Source of the DNA: Paenibacillus sp. H1-7 | Lineage (GTDB): Bacteria > Bacillota > Bacilli > Paenibacillales > NBRC-103111 | Assembly: GCF_022354825.1 (NCBI RefSeq) | Contig: NZ_CP031168.1 | Span: 2,047,501-2,111,500, forward strand | DNA: 64,000 nucleotides | Reading direction: 5' to 3' | Part shown: one piece after another, positions 16,631-24,213 of the stretch | How positions within the stretch are numbered: the first letter of the stretch is position 1 | How the letters are laid out: each line of letters starts with the position of its first letter | The notes under the pieces: generated by a model | Database searches by the model: none | Told to the model about the DNA's origin: nothing | Seen by the model: the letters and a program-made list of their open reading frames with translations, nothing else | Made by a program: the position numbers and the translations under genes

Positions 16631-17455
16631 TTACCCACGCCGGAATTGCCCCATAATGCCTACCGTTTCGACTATGTTGACGAACGCATCCGGCGCCGTT
16701 TCACGGATCATGATCTGCAAATCGGCCAGCTCGTAGCGGGTGGTTACCGTCATCAGCATATGCTGAGGATGCTTCGTATAAGCTCCTTCGGTAGAGAGCA
16801 CCGTCACGCCGCGCTGTATTTTCATCAGCTGCTCAAGCAGCGCGTCCTTGTTCTTCGTTACGATGAATACGGTAACCTTCAAATGGCGGGTATGGATCGT
16901 GTCGATGATCTTGCCCGTAACAAATATGGACAGCATCGAGTACAGCGCCAAGTCCCAATTGTTTTTAAAATAACCAAGCGCTACAATAACCAATCCGTTT
17001 AATATAAACAGCAACGTGCCGAGCGGAAAGTCTTTCTTTTGAGTGATGATCGAGCCGATAATGTCGAAGCCGCCGGTGGAGCCGCCTACACGCATGCTGA
17101 TGCCCGTACCTATTCCTATAAGCACACCGCCGGTAACCGCTGCCAAAATTTCATTTTGCGCAACAGGATGCAGCGGAATCAGCTCCATAAACCAGCTGGT
17201 CATAATGACGGAGACGACGCTCAGAATAATAAACTTGCGGCCGATCTTTAACAGTCCCCATATCAGGATGGGCAGGTTGCTGATAAAGTACAGAATGGCG
17301 ATGTTCCATCCGGTTAAATAACCGACGATCATCGATATCCCCGAGAAGCCTCCGCTCAGCAGCTGGTGCGGAATCAAGAACAGGTTAAAGCTAGCCGATA
17401 CGATAGCGCTGCCTAGAATAACGATGAGCAGTGATTTTGACCATTGGTAAAACAT
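16631..17455 (-). CDS. YitT family membrane protein (DUF161-DUF2179)
   Basis: A 274-residue protein with six hydrophobic segments in the first 190 residues, including NLFLIPHQLLSGGFSGISMI and MRVGGSTGGFDIIG, both typical of YitT proteins, followed by a cytoplasmic DUF2179 domain of about 85 residues (TVFIVTKNKDALLEQL...GVTVLSTEGAYT...MIRETAPDAFVNI). DUF2179 is a PII-like small-ligand fold, so this may be a regulated transporter; the substrate is not known. ATG 17455 (MFYQWSKS) has GGAGG 8 bases upstream; a longer frame to 17518 lacks an SD. Confidence 0.88.
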   Translation of the reverse strand: MFYQWSKSLLIVILGSAIVSASFNLFLIPHQLLSGGFSGISMIVGYLTGWNIAILYFISNLPILIWGLLKIGRKFIILSVVSVIMTSWFMELIPLHPVAQNEILAAVTGGVLIGIGTGISMRVGGSTGGFDIIGSIITQKKDFPLGTLLFILNGLVIVALGYFKNNWDLALYSMLSIFVTGKIIDTIHTRHLKVTVFIVTKNKDALLEQLMKIQRGVTVLSTEGAYTKHPQHMLMTVTTRYELADLQIMIRETAPDAFVNIVETVGIMGQFRRG

Positions 17456-17580
17456 AGGTAGTTCCTCCAAGGTGTAAGTGAAGTTATCCTTAGTATCGGA
17501 ATCATTACAAGGTTTCAATCATCTGCTTAACAATAGCGGGGATTGGGTTAGTTTTTTGTCTTATAAACGAATGGAAGTCA

Positions 17581-17626
17581 TATAAAAAAAGCCCCGCGAT
17601 ACGAAGTGTATGCGAGACTTTTTGTG
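17581..17626 (-). terminator. Terminator of the DUF4247 lipoprotein gene
   Basis: On the minus strand GTCTCGCATAC and GTATCGCGGGGC form an imperfect, G-U containing stem followed by seven T residues (17582-17590), 12 bases after the gene's stop. Confidence 0.65.
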
Positions 17627-17637
17627 GTAATAAATGT

Positions 17638-18435
17638 TTATTTTCTCTTGAAGGAGCCGGAGCGCGTACTGGTGCTCGGTTTCGATTTGGAGCTCGAGCT
17701 AGGCGCCTTGTAAGTAGGAGTGGAGCCGTCGTTTTTACGAAGGTTGCTGCTACTGCTACTACTGTTGCTGCTGCTAGAGCTTCCCGAGCTGCTCTTCGGC
17801 GGAGTCGTGGTGCTAGAACCGGAAGAAGACGGTGGAGTAGTCGTCCCGGTGCTGAAGCTGCCCTTTCTGTCCGTTGTAGACGGACTCGTCTGGGAAGGCG
17901 CCGTCGCGCTGCCCGAAGAGCTCTTGGACGAAGAGGGGAAAGGTACCGACTGGTATTTCCCGTAATCGTTATACCGTTTGCTCGACGTGTATCCGCGGTA
18001 ATCTTGACCGCTCGAATGGCTGCTGAACCAGCCGCCTCCGAACAGGGATTGCAGCAATGACGCCGTTATATAGCCCTGCAAAAAGGACGAGCCGTAGTTT
18101 TCCTTGGCATATTCAATGGAATCCAGCTCGACGAGCGTATTCCCTTCGTTCTCAGGGTCCTTCTGAATGTTAACGATTTTATTGTCATAAACAAGGAACA
18201 TCTGATCAGCCGATTCCTTGCTGGTTTCCTTCGGCGGTTCCTGACCGGCCAATTCTTTGGCGACGGTGGGCACATCCTTACCTTCGACGGAGTAAATTTT
18301 GGCAGTCGTTTTGCCTTGGCCCTGCACATCGATTAAGGAGTAATTATCTTTGATATAATTGCCGGCGTTGCCGCAACCTGCTAGCAGAGCAAAGACCAGG
18401 ATGATCGAAAGCCACTGCAGCGAACGCTTCTTCAT
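17638..18435 (-). CDS. DUF4247 lipoprotein with Ser-rich tail
   Basis: A 265-residue exported lipoprotein. The signal peptide ends at the lipobox LLAGC (Cys21). Residues about 25-130 match the DUF4247 layout (YIKDNYSLIDVQGQG...KIYSVEGKDVP), ending in EYAKENYGSSFLQGYITASLLQSLFG. The last 100 residues are a low-complexity Ser/Thr/Pro/Lys tail (SSSSSNSSSSSSN), probably disordered on the cell surface. DUF4247 genes commonly stand beside DUF4178 genes, as here; a shared envelope or membrane-stress role is inferred. The function is unknown. Confidence 0.82.
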   Translation of the reverse strand: MKKRSLQWLSIILVFALLAGCGNAGNYIKDNYSLIDVQGQGKTTAKIYSVEGKDVPTVAKELAGQEPPKETSKESADQMFLVYDNKIVNIQKDPENEGNTLVELDSIEYAKENYGSSFLQGYITASLLQSLFGGGWFSSHSSGQDYRGYTSSKRYNDYGKYQSVPFPSSSKSSSGSATAPSQTSPSTTDRKGSFSTGTTTPPSSSGSSTTTPPKSSSGSSSSSNSSSSSSNLRKNDGSTPTYKAPSSSSKSKPSTSTRSGSFKRK

Positions 18436-18474
18436 AGCGGAATCACCTCCATAGGGGTCTTCCCATTATAGCAC

Positions 18475-19008
18475 TTATCGGGAGCCTTTCATAAACTTGA
18501 TTTGTCCGGCCGGCGTCTTCGTGCCTTCCATCGCAACGAATTTGCCGTCCTGCCATTGCAGGAAGAAATAGCGGCCTTCCGGACCGAAATAACGCCAGAT
18601 CATCACATCGTCATTGCCGCGAAAATCAGTATTTCCATCGGCGCGAACCGTATCGCTCCGGTGATTGTCCAAATGGTACGTCACATCGCCGTCTACGTCC
18701 AGCTCCGTAGGAACATCGTGCGGGCTGTCCAGAGATCCCTCCACAAAATGGCATACGAAGCATTCATAAGTGCGGCCTTTCTCGATCAGCAGGCAGGCCA
18801 TGTCATTGCCGTTCTGCAAATAGTAAGCGTAGCGGTGAGGTGCAAAGCCTCTGTCGAAATAAGTCAATTTTCCCGAAACGACATACTCTTCCAAATCTAC
18901 GTTAATGATGTCTCCCACCTGGGAATCTTCGATAGGATTCGTCGCTTTGACAGGCGCCTCTTCTTTATTGCTCTTGATGATAGCACCGACTCTTTTCCAA
19001 ATCGACAT
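18475..19008 (-). CDS. DUF4178 domain protein
   Basis: A 177-residue soluble protein. After MSIWKRVGAIIKSNKEE it contains the DUF4178 beta-rich core: SQVGDIINVDLEEYVVSGKLTYFD, then the YYLQNGNDMACLLIEKG and RYFFLQWQDGKFVAMEG strands. ATG 19008 is preceded by AAGGAGAG with a 6-base spacing; a 40-codon upstream extension has no SD. It forms an operon with the DUF4247 lipoprotein gene 39 bases downstream. Known family members are uncharacterised; no catalytic residues are evident. Confidence 0.82.
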   Translation of the reverse strand: MSIWKRVGAIIKSNKEEAPVKATNPIEDSQVGDIINVDLEEYVVSGKLTYFDRGFAPHRYAYYLQNGNDMACLLIEKGRTYECFVCHFVEGSLDSPHDVPTELDVDGDVTYHLDNHRSDTVRADGNTDFRGNDDVMIWRYFGPEGRYFFLQWQDGKFVAMEGTKTPAGQIKFMKGSR

Positions 19009-19284
19009 GGCGAACTCTCCTTTGTATATACAATAAATACTTGCTCGTTTCCTTTGTATTATACATATAATATACGACAATACGGAAGTGAAGGTTTCAC
19101 TCTGAAATTTCTGGAATATCATTTTCATTTGTGGTACAATACTAAAGATATTCTTAAGTACGGCCTTGCGTATTTAAATACGAATGCTTCGGACGCATTT
19201 TGCAGATACAATATAAGGATATAGGAGTCGCACTTAAGGGTAAATAAAAACAAGAACCCTATGTTAAAAGGAGATTGAAATCAT

Positions 19285-20889
19285 TTGAAAAACTTCAACG
19301 AATTCGGCTTAGAGCCAAAGGTACTTCGCGCCATTACGGAAATGGGCTTTGAAGAGTCGACACCGATTCAGGAGAAAGCAATTCCGATTGCTATGGAGAA
19401 TCGCGACTTGATCGGGCAAGCCCAAACCGGTACGGGGAAAACGGCTGCGTTCGGTATCCCGCTCGTTAACAAGATCGACGTTAAAGAAGAGAAAATCGTG
19501 GCATTGATCATGTGCCCGACACGCGAGCTGGCCATTCAGGTCGCAGAAGAAATCGAGAAGCTGGGAAGATTCAAGGGAATCCGCTCGCTGCCGATTTATG
19601 GCGGTCAAGATATCGTGAAGCAAATTCGCGCATTGAAAAAGAGACCGCAAATCATCATCGGTACGCCTGGACGCTTGCTCGACCACATTAACCGTAAAAC
19701 GATCAAGCTGGACGACGTCCAAACCGTTATCCTTGATGAAGCGGACGAAATGCTGGATATGGGCTTTATGGATGACATCCAGTCCATCCTGAAGCTTGTT
19801 CCTGAAGAGCGTCATACGATGCTGTTCTCGGCAACGATGCCGGCTAACATTCAAAAGCTGGCTCATCAGTTCCTGAAAAACCCTGAGCATGTATCCGTTA
19901 TTCCTAAGCAAGTCAGCGCGCCATTGATCGACCAATCGTACATCGAGCTTCACGAAAGACAAAAATTCGAAGCTTTGTGCCGTTTGATCGACATGGAAGC
20001 TCCGGAATTGGCGATTATTTTCGGCCGCACGAAGCGTCGCGTCGACGAGCTGGCGGAAGCATTGCAAAAACGCGGCTACACGGCGGAAGGCTTGCACGGC
20101 GACTTGTCCCAGAACCAACGCGATAACGTTATGCGCAAATTCCGCGATGGCAGCATCGATGTGCTGGTAGCTACCGACGTAGCGGCACGCGGCTTGGACG
20201 TATCCGGCGTTACTCACGTTATTAACTTCGACCTGCCGCAGGATCCGGAGAGCTATGTACACCGTATCGGCCGTACAGGACGTGCAGGCAAAGAAGGGGC
20301 GGCTTACACCTTCGTTACGCCTAGAGAGATCGACCACTTGCATTTCATCGAGAAAATTACTCGTCATAAAATTGCAAGAAAGCCAATGCCTAGCCTTGCA
20401 GAAGCTATTGAAGGCAAGCAAAAGGTTACGGCTGAACGCATCTTGGAAGTATTGCAAAAAGACGAGCATAACGAATACAAAGGATTGGCAATTCAATTGC
20501 TGGAGCAGCACGATTCCGTGCATTTGCTTGCTTCCGCTTTGAAGCTGCTGACCGGAGACAAGAAGGAAATCGAGATCGAGCTGACTCCGGAAGAACCGCT
20601 TCGCGCTAAGAAGAGAAGACCGGACGTTCGCAGCTCCGGCCGCAGACCATCCGGTCCTTACGGAACGGCAGGCGGCGCTCGCCGCAGCGACGGCGGCAGA
20701 CCTTACGGCGATCGTGACCGCTCTGGCTCCAGACCTCCACGCAGAGATGGCGGCGGAAGAGATTACTCCCGCGACCGCGATAGCCGCGGCGGACGTGGAG
20801 AAGGCCAAAGCCGCGATTATGGACGCGACCGCGGATTTAACCGTTCTACCTCTTCCCGTTCCAACAATGAAGAATTGGTGAAAAACTAA
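19285..20889 (+). CDS. cshA: DEAD-box ATP-dependent RNA helicase, CshA-like
   Basis: A 534-residue RNA helicase that unwinds structured RNA in ribosome assembly, mRNA decay and cold adaptation. Motifs appear in order: Q motif (F-x17-GFEESTPIQEKAIP), Walker A AQTGTGKT, PTRELAIQ, GTPGRLLDH, DEAD (in LDEADEMLDMGF), SAT, then ARGLDVSGVTHVINFD and HRIGRTGRAG. The last 90 residues are an Arg/Gly/Asp/Ser-rich RNA-binding tail, as in CshA. Start is TTG 19285 behind AAAGGAG (11 bases). The intergenic region upstream holds a 14-bp palindrome. Confidence 0.95.
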   Translation: MKNFNEFGLEPKVLRAITEMGFEESTPIQEKAIPIAMENRDLIGQAQTGTGKTAAFGIPLVNKIDVKEEKIVALIMCPTRELAIQVAEEIEKLGRFKGIRSLPIYGGQDIVKQIRALKKRPQIIIGTPGRLLDHINRKTIKLDDVQTVILDEADEMLDMGFMDDIQSILKLVPEERHTMLFSATMPANIQKLAHQFLKNPEHVSVIPKQVSAPLIDQSYIELHERQKFEALCRLIDMEAPELAIIFGRTKRRVDELAEALQKRGYTAEGLHGDLSQNQRDNVMRKFRDGSIDVLVATDVAARGLDVSGVTHVINFDLPQDPESYVHRIGRTGRAGKEGAAYTFVTPREIDHLHFIEKITRHKIARKPMPSLAEAIEGKQKVTAERILEVLQKDEHNEYKGLAIQLLEQHDSVHLLASALKLLTGDKKEIEIELTPEEPLRAKKRRPDVRSSGRRPSGPYGTAGGARRSDGGRPYGDRDRSGSRPPRRDGGGRDYSRDRDSRGGRGEGQSRDYGRDRGFNRSTSSRSNNEELVKN

Positions 20890-20920
20890 TTGAGAGGGCA
20901 TCACGCCCTGTCATGAAATA

Positions 20921-20961
20921 AAAAGGTGAAGCTTTCTATTTAAGAAAGCTTCACCTTTTTT
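20921..20961 (+). terminator. Terminator of cshA
   Basis: AAAAGGTGAAGCTTTCT (20921-20937) is perfectly complementary to AGAAAGCTTCACCTTTT (20943-20959), with further T residues. It is convergent with, and shared by, the small YjcZ gene. Confidence 0.95.
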
Positions 20962-20973
20962 AGTTACCATCTA

Positions 20974-21063
20974 TTAATAAAAAGATCCTTGAAGTACGAT
21001 AACCAACAGGATGAACAGTACCAGAATAATTGCGGAAGAAGTAAAAAGTCCTCCTACAGACAT
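20974..21063 (-). CDS. YjcZ-family small sporulation protein
   Basis: A 29-residue, almost wholly hydrophobic peptide: a short N-terminal stretch MSVGGLFTSS and one transmembrane helix (AIILVLFILLVIVL) ending QGSFY. This matches the YjcZ family of tiny sporulation-associated membrane peptides of Bacilli. AAAGGAGG stands 8 bases before the ATG. A closely similar peptide is encoded at 57033-57125. It is too short for usual gene callers; its localisation to spores is inferred from family knowledge. Confidence 0.85.
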   Translation of the reverse strand: MSVGGLFTSSAIILVLFILLVIVLQGSFY

Positions 21064-21226
21064 GTCGTCAGCCTCCTTTACTTGTGTGATTGCCGGGTGT
21101 TGATATATCATATGTCTATGGACTTTTGCTGCATAGACTGCTACCTAGATGGATGAAAATAGGCTATAATAGAGCTAGTCACCTAAAGGTAAGCCAAGCA
21201 TTGTATTCGCTAAGGAGGGTTTTGTA

Positions 21227-22123
21227 TTGGAGTTTAAAGGAGTAATGGGGGGATTTTACCGCATTTCAGAATGGATTATGCGGTTATCCGTTATAAATGT
21301 GTTATGGATTTTATGCGGCTTGCCTTTTTTCCTCATCGCATTCTTCGGATTGTTCACGATTCAGGTGGATGAAACCCTGATGCAGTTTTACTCGATGTTG
21401 ATCGTATGCGGGATCTTAGCGCCGTTCACCTTGTTTCCGTCGACAGCAGCCATGTTTGCTGTAGCTCGCAAATGGTTGACCGGCGAAGAGGACGTACCGT
21501 TGTTCAAAACGTTTTTCCGCGGGTACAAGGAAAATTTCAAGCAAGCCATGCTCGGCGGACTGATTTACTTTGTATTCGGAATCGTAATTGCGGCGAATTT
21601 GTATTACTATAACTCGGTTGGCGGCGGATGGAGCGTCTTGAAGTATTTGGTGTTGACGCTTACAGTTCTTCTGTCCGTATCCTTTTTTCACTTTTTCTCC
21701 ATCTTGTCGCATCTTCATATGAAGCTGCTGCAAATTATTAAAAACTCCATTCTCATTACGATCGGTCATCCGGCGCGCTCCATTTCGATGATCGTACTGA
21801 ACGGGGTTGTCGTATATTTCAGCTTGGCGAAGTTTACGTTCTTAATTCCGTTTTTTATGGGCAGTATTATTGCGGTCATCTCGTTCTGGCACTTTAATAC
21901 GATATTCGGCAAGCTTCAGACGAAGCAGCAGGAATTGGCAGAGAAGGAAGCGGAAGCCCAGGCCGAAGCTGAAGGACAAAAGGAAGAGGATCCGCTGCAG
22001 CTGAATGCGGGTGACGGGGACGATAAGGACGTGCGCAAGGATGTCGTTCCGGCAGACAAGTCTTTTTCAGCTTCCGTGAATCAACAAGAGCCGGATGGGA
22101 AACCTAAGACAAGCGATCAATAA
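21227..22123 (+). CDS. YesL family membrane protein (DUF624)
   Basis: A 298-residue protein with five or six transmembrane helices in the first 215 residues, beginning with the DUF624 hallmark GGFYRISEWIMRLSVINVLWILCGLP and continuing with FTLFPSTAAMFAVARKWLTGEEDVPLFKTFFRGYKENFKQ. The last 85 residues form a hydrophilic, Glu/Lys/Asp-rich cytoplasmic tail that is longer than in typical YesL. Start TTG 21227 has AAGGAGG 8 bases upstream. YesL proteins often sit in carbohydrate-uptake loci but their function is unknown. The 6S RNA promoter begins just downstream. Confidence 0.85.
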   Translation: MEFKGVMGGFYRISEWIMRLSVINVLWILCGLPFFLIAFFGLFTIQVDETLMQFYSMLIVCGILAPFTLFPSTAAMFAVARKWLTGEEDVPLFKTFFRGYKENFKQAMLGGLIYFVFGIVIAANLYYYNSVGGGWSVLKYLVLTLTVLLSVSFFHFFSILSHLHMKLLQIIKNSILITIGHPARSISMIVLNGVVVYFSLAKFTFLIPFFMGSIIAVISFWHFNTIFGKLQTKQQELAEKEAEAQAEAEGQKEEDPLQLNAGDGDDKDVRKDVVPADKSFSASVNQQEPDGKPKTSDQ

Positions 22124-22160
22124 ATTGCATCACATGGCAAGAAGTTGATACGCCCCGAGG

Positions 22161-22189
22161 TTTACTTTTCCGGAGCAAACGAATATAAT
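22161..22189 (+). promoter_or_regulatory. Promoter of the 6S RNA
   Basis: TTTACT (22161-22166) and TATAAT (22184-22189) are 17 bases apart; transcription would start at about 22197. Confidence 0.7.
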
Positions 22190-22196
22190 GAGTGTA

Positions 22197-22383
22197 CAAC
22201 AAAATCCTGCGATGTACGTTTCGGTTTTAAGTTGTTTTGAACCAATGACTGTTTCTTGGGAGACCTACATTGAATCGTTGCTGACATGCCCTCGAAAAGG
22301 GACTTCAAACGCGGTTCTGCGGACACCCACCTGCGAGAGCGGGTTTGAAACGCTAAATCGGACGGCATATGCGGGTTTTTTTG
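22197..22383 (+). ncRNA. ssrS: 6S RNA (SsrS-type RNA polymerase regulator)
   Basis: A non-coding segment of about 187 bases behind its own promoter. It has the Bacillota 6S layout: a terminal stem with CCTGCGATG near the 5' end and CATATGCGGG near the 3' end; a 5' bubble strand TTTTGAACC...TGTTTCTTGGGAGACCT; an apical hairpin CCCTCGAAAAGGG; and on the 3' side AACGCGGTTCTGC followed by a hairpin CCCACCTGCGAGAGCGGG, as in Bacillus 6S-1. It ends in a T-run. 6S RNA mimics an open promoter and sequesters sigma-A RNA polymerase in stationary phase. Assigned by resemblance only. Confidence 0.78.
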
Positions 22384-22411
22384 TGCCATTTTCTGAACAT
22401 ACAATCATGCG

Positions 22412-22452
22412 AAAAGCCTGTTACGGATACGAAATCCGGACAGGCTTTTTTT
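22412..22452 (+). terminator. Intrinsic terminator downstream of 6S RNA
   Basis: AAAAGCCTGT and ACAGGCTTTT arms enclose an inner CGGAT/ATCCG stem, followed by a T-run. It lies about 30 bases after the 6S RNA end. Confidence 0.85.
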
Positions 22453-22474
22453 GGGTGTGCAGATAAGACAGTGC

Positions 22475-22510
22475 TAAAAAAGCCGGACGAAGCGTTCCTT
22501 CGTTCCGGCT
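22475..22510 (-). terminator. Terminator of xylB
   Basis: On the minus strand AGCCGGAACGAAG and CTTCGTCCGGCT form a strong stem around GAACG, followed by six T residues, 11 bases past the xylB stop. Confidence 0.85.
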
Positions 22511-22520
22511 CTTGGTATGG

Positions 22521-24050
22521 CTATAACGATGCGAGATCGGATAACTGATGCAGCGTTGTTTTTAAAGTCGGATATAGGGTCTTGTAAACCTCATAATACC
22601 GCTCGTATTGCTTCTGATTGTCCGCATTCGGCTCCACGCGGTCAACCACTTGAATCCATCGCTCGCATAAATCCTCAATGTTCTGATTTAACACGCCGGA
22701 GGCAGCCATCACAGCAGCTCCATAGGCGGGGCCGTCCGTCGAGTTGACCGTTACGACGGGGTAGCCGAAGATGTCGGCGATCATTTGCCGCCAGAAGCCG
22801 CTACGGGCTCCGCCGCCGTTAACCCGCAGCTCTTTGATCTCGATGCCGGAGGCTTTGACCAGCTCCAGGGAGTCGCGGAGTCCGAATGTGATGCCTTCCA
22901 GGACGGCACGGGTCAAGTGAGCCTTTGAGTGGCGCAGGTTCAAACCGATGAATCCGCCCCGTGCTTGCGGGTCCGGATGCGGCGTGCGCTCGCCGGTCAA
23001 GTAAGGCATGAACAGCAAGCCTTCGCTGCCCAGCGGAGCGGTAGACGCCAGCTCGGTAAGGTACTCGTACACGTCGCGTCCTTCTTCCTCAGCCCGCTTA
23101 AGCTCCTCGTAAGCGAAGTGGTTCTTCCACCACTGGAACGAGCCTCCGGCCGCCAGCATGACGCCCATACGGTGCCACTTGCCCGGCACCCCATGGCAGA
23201 AGGAGTGCAGTCTGCACTCCGCGTCGGCTTGATACGTGTCGTCGTGGACGAAGACGACACCGGACGTACCCAGGGCAACCGAAGCGATGCCCTGCTGCAC
23301 GACCCCGACGCCGACCGCGCCGCAGGCTTGGTCGCCGCCGCCGGCAACGACTGGCGTGCCCGCAGCCAGTCCGGTCAGCTCCGCCGCCGCCGGAAGCAGG
23401 TGCCCGGCTATGGCGTTGCTCTCGTAGAGCGGCGGCAGGCATTCCATAGGAATGCCTAGGCGCTCTACGACTTCAGGCGACCAGCGCCGGTTCGCCACGT
23501 CGAGCAGCAGCGTCCCGCTGGCGTCGGCCATGTCCATGCCGAAGGCTCCCGTCAGCTGCAGCCTAACATAATCCTTGGGCAGCATCAAATGCGCTGTCCG
23601 GGCGTAATGCTCCGGCTCGGCATTGCGGAGCCAGATGACCTTCGGCGCGGTAAAGCCGGTCAGCGCCTTGTTGCCGGTCAGCCGGCCCAGCTCCTTCGCG
23701 CCGATCGTGCTCTCGATCCATTCGCATTCCGCGGCGGTCCGCTGATCGCACCAGAGCAGGGCGGGGCGGATGACCCGCAGCTCACGGTCGAGAAAAACCG
23801 ATCCGTGCATCTGCCCGGATAAGCCGATGCCGGCCACCTGGCTGCCGCTTACGGCTGCTTTATCGAGCAGCTGGCGAATGCAGGCGGCCGTTCCGTTCCA
23901 CCAGTCCTCCGGATGCTGCTCCGCCCACCCGGGCTGCGGCTGCAGCAGCGGATACTCTACGCTGTGGCTTGCTTTCACATTACCTTGATCGTCTACAAGG
24001 ATACATTTTACAGCGGAAGTCCCCAGATCAATACCAAGAAAATAAGACAT
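22521..24050 (-). CDS. xylB: Xylulokinase
   Basis: A 509-residue FGGY-family kinase that phosphorylates D-xylulose to xylulose 5-phosphate for the pentose phosphate pathway. The ATPase-fold phosphate-1 motif FLGIDLGTSAVK opens the protein, GLSGQMHGSVFLD and ALLWCDQRT follow in the substrate domain, GGGDQA contains the catalytic Asp, and NGGGARSGFWRQMIADI is the FGGY signature region. Length fits XylB. GAGGTGA precedes the ATG. No xylA is adjacent in this window. The middle of the gene (about 22950-23900) is clearly richer in G+C than neighbouring genes. Confidence 0.95.
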   Translation of the reverse strand: MSYFLGIDLGTSAVKCILVDDQGNVKASHSVEYPLLQPQPGWAEQHPEDWWNGTAACIRQLLDKAAVSGSQVAGIGLSGQMHGSVFLDRELRVIRPALLWCDQRTAAECEWIESTIGAKELGRLTGNKALTGFTAPKVIWLRNAEPEHYARTAHLMLPKDYVRLQLTGAFGMDMADASGTLLLDVANRRWSPEVVERLGIPMECLPPLYESNAIAGHLLPAAAELTGLAAGTPVVAGGGDQACGAVGVGVVQQGIASVALGTSGVVFVHDDTYQADAECRLHSFCHGVPGKWHRMGVMLAAGGSFQWWKNHFAYEELKRAEEEGRDVYEYLTELASTAPLGSEGLLFMPYLTGERTPHPDPQARGGFIGLNLRHSKAHLTRAVLEGITFGLRDSLELVKASGIEIKELRVNGGGARSGFWRQMIADIFGYPVVTVNSTDGPAYGAAVMAASGVLNQNIEDLCERWIQVVDRVEPNADNQKQYERYYEVYKTLYPTLKTTLHQLSDLASL

Positions 24051-24080
24051 TATGCTTCACCTCGAACGAATATCATTTAC

Positions 24081-24101
24081 TTTGTTTATTAGATAAACAA
24101 A
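24081..24101. promoter_or_regulatory. xyl operator between xylB and the ROK regulator
   Basis: A perfect inverted repeat TTTGTTTA-TTAGA-TAAACAAA (8-bp arms, 5-base centre) lies in the divergent intergenic region. It resembles the XylR operators of Bacillus, which consist of TTTGTTT/AAACAAA arms. It can control both xylB and the divergent repressor gene. Confidence 0.8.
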
Positions 24102-24213
24102 TTCATGTTATACTATATTCGCATGCAAAAGCAAAAATCCTGCTGACTTTTGGGACGATGTTCTATAAAATAAATACTTGCACAACGGTTCAGTGAAACG
24201 GATGGTGGAAAGA

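Noticed and set aside
17720..17860. Tandem repeat array in the DUF4247 gene considered as a CRISPR or VNTR
   Set aside because: It is coding low-complexity Ser-rich sequence (repeated Ser codons), with irregular units and no spacers.
19309..20904. A 531-codon minus-strand frame opposite cshA
   Set aside because: It is antisense to a complete DEAD-box helicase, has no family motifs, no SD at its start, and arises from codon bias of the real gene.
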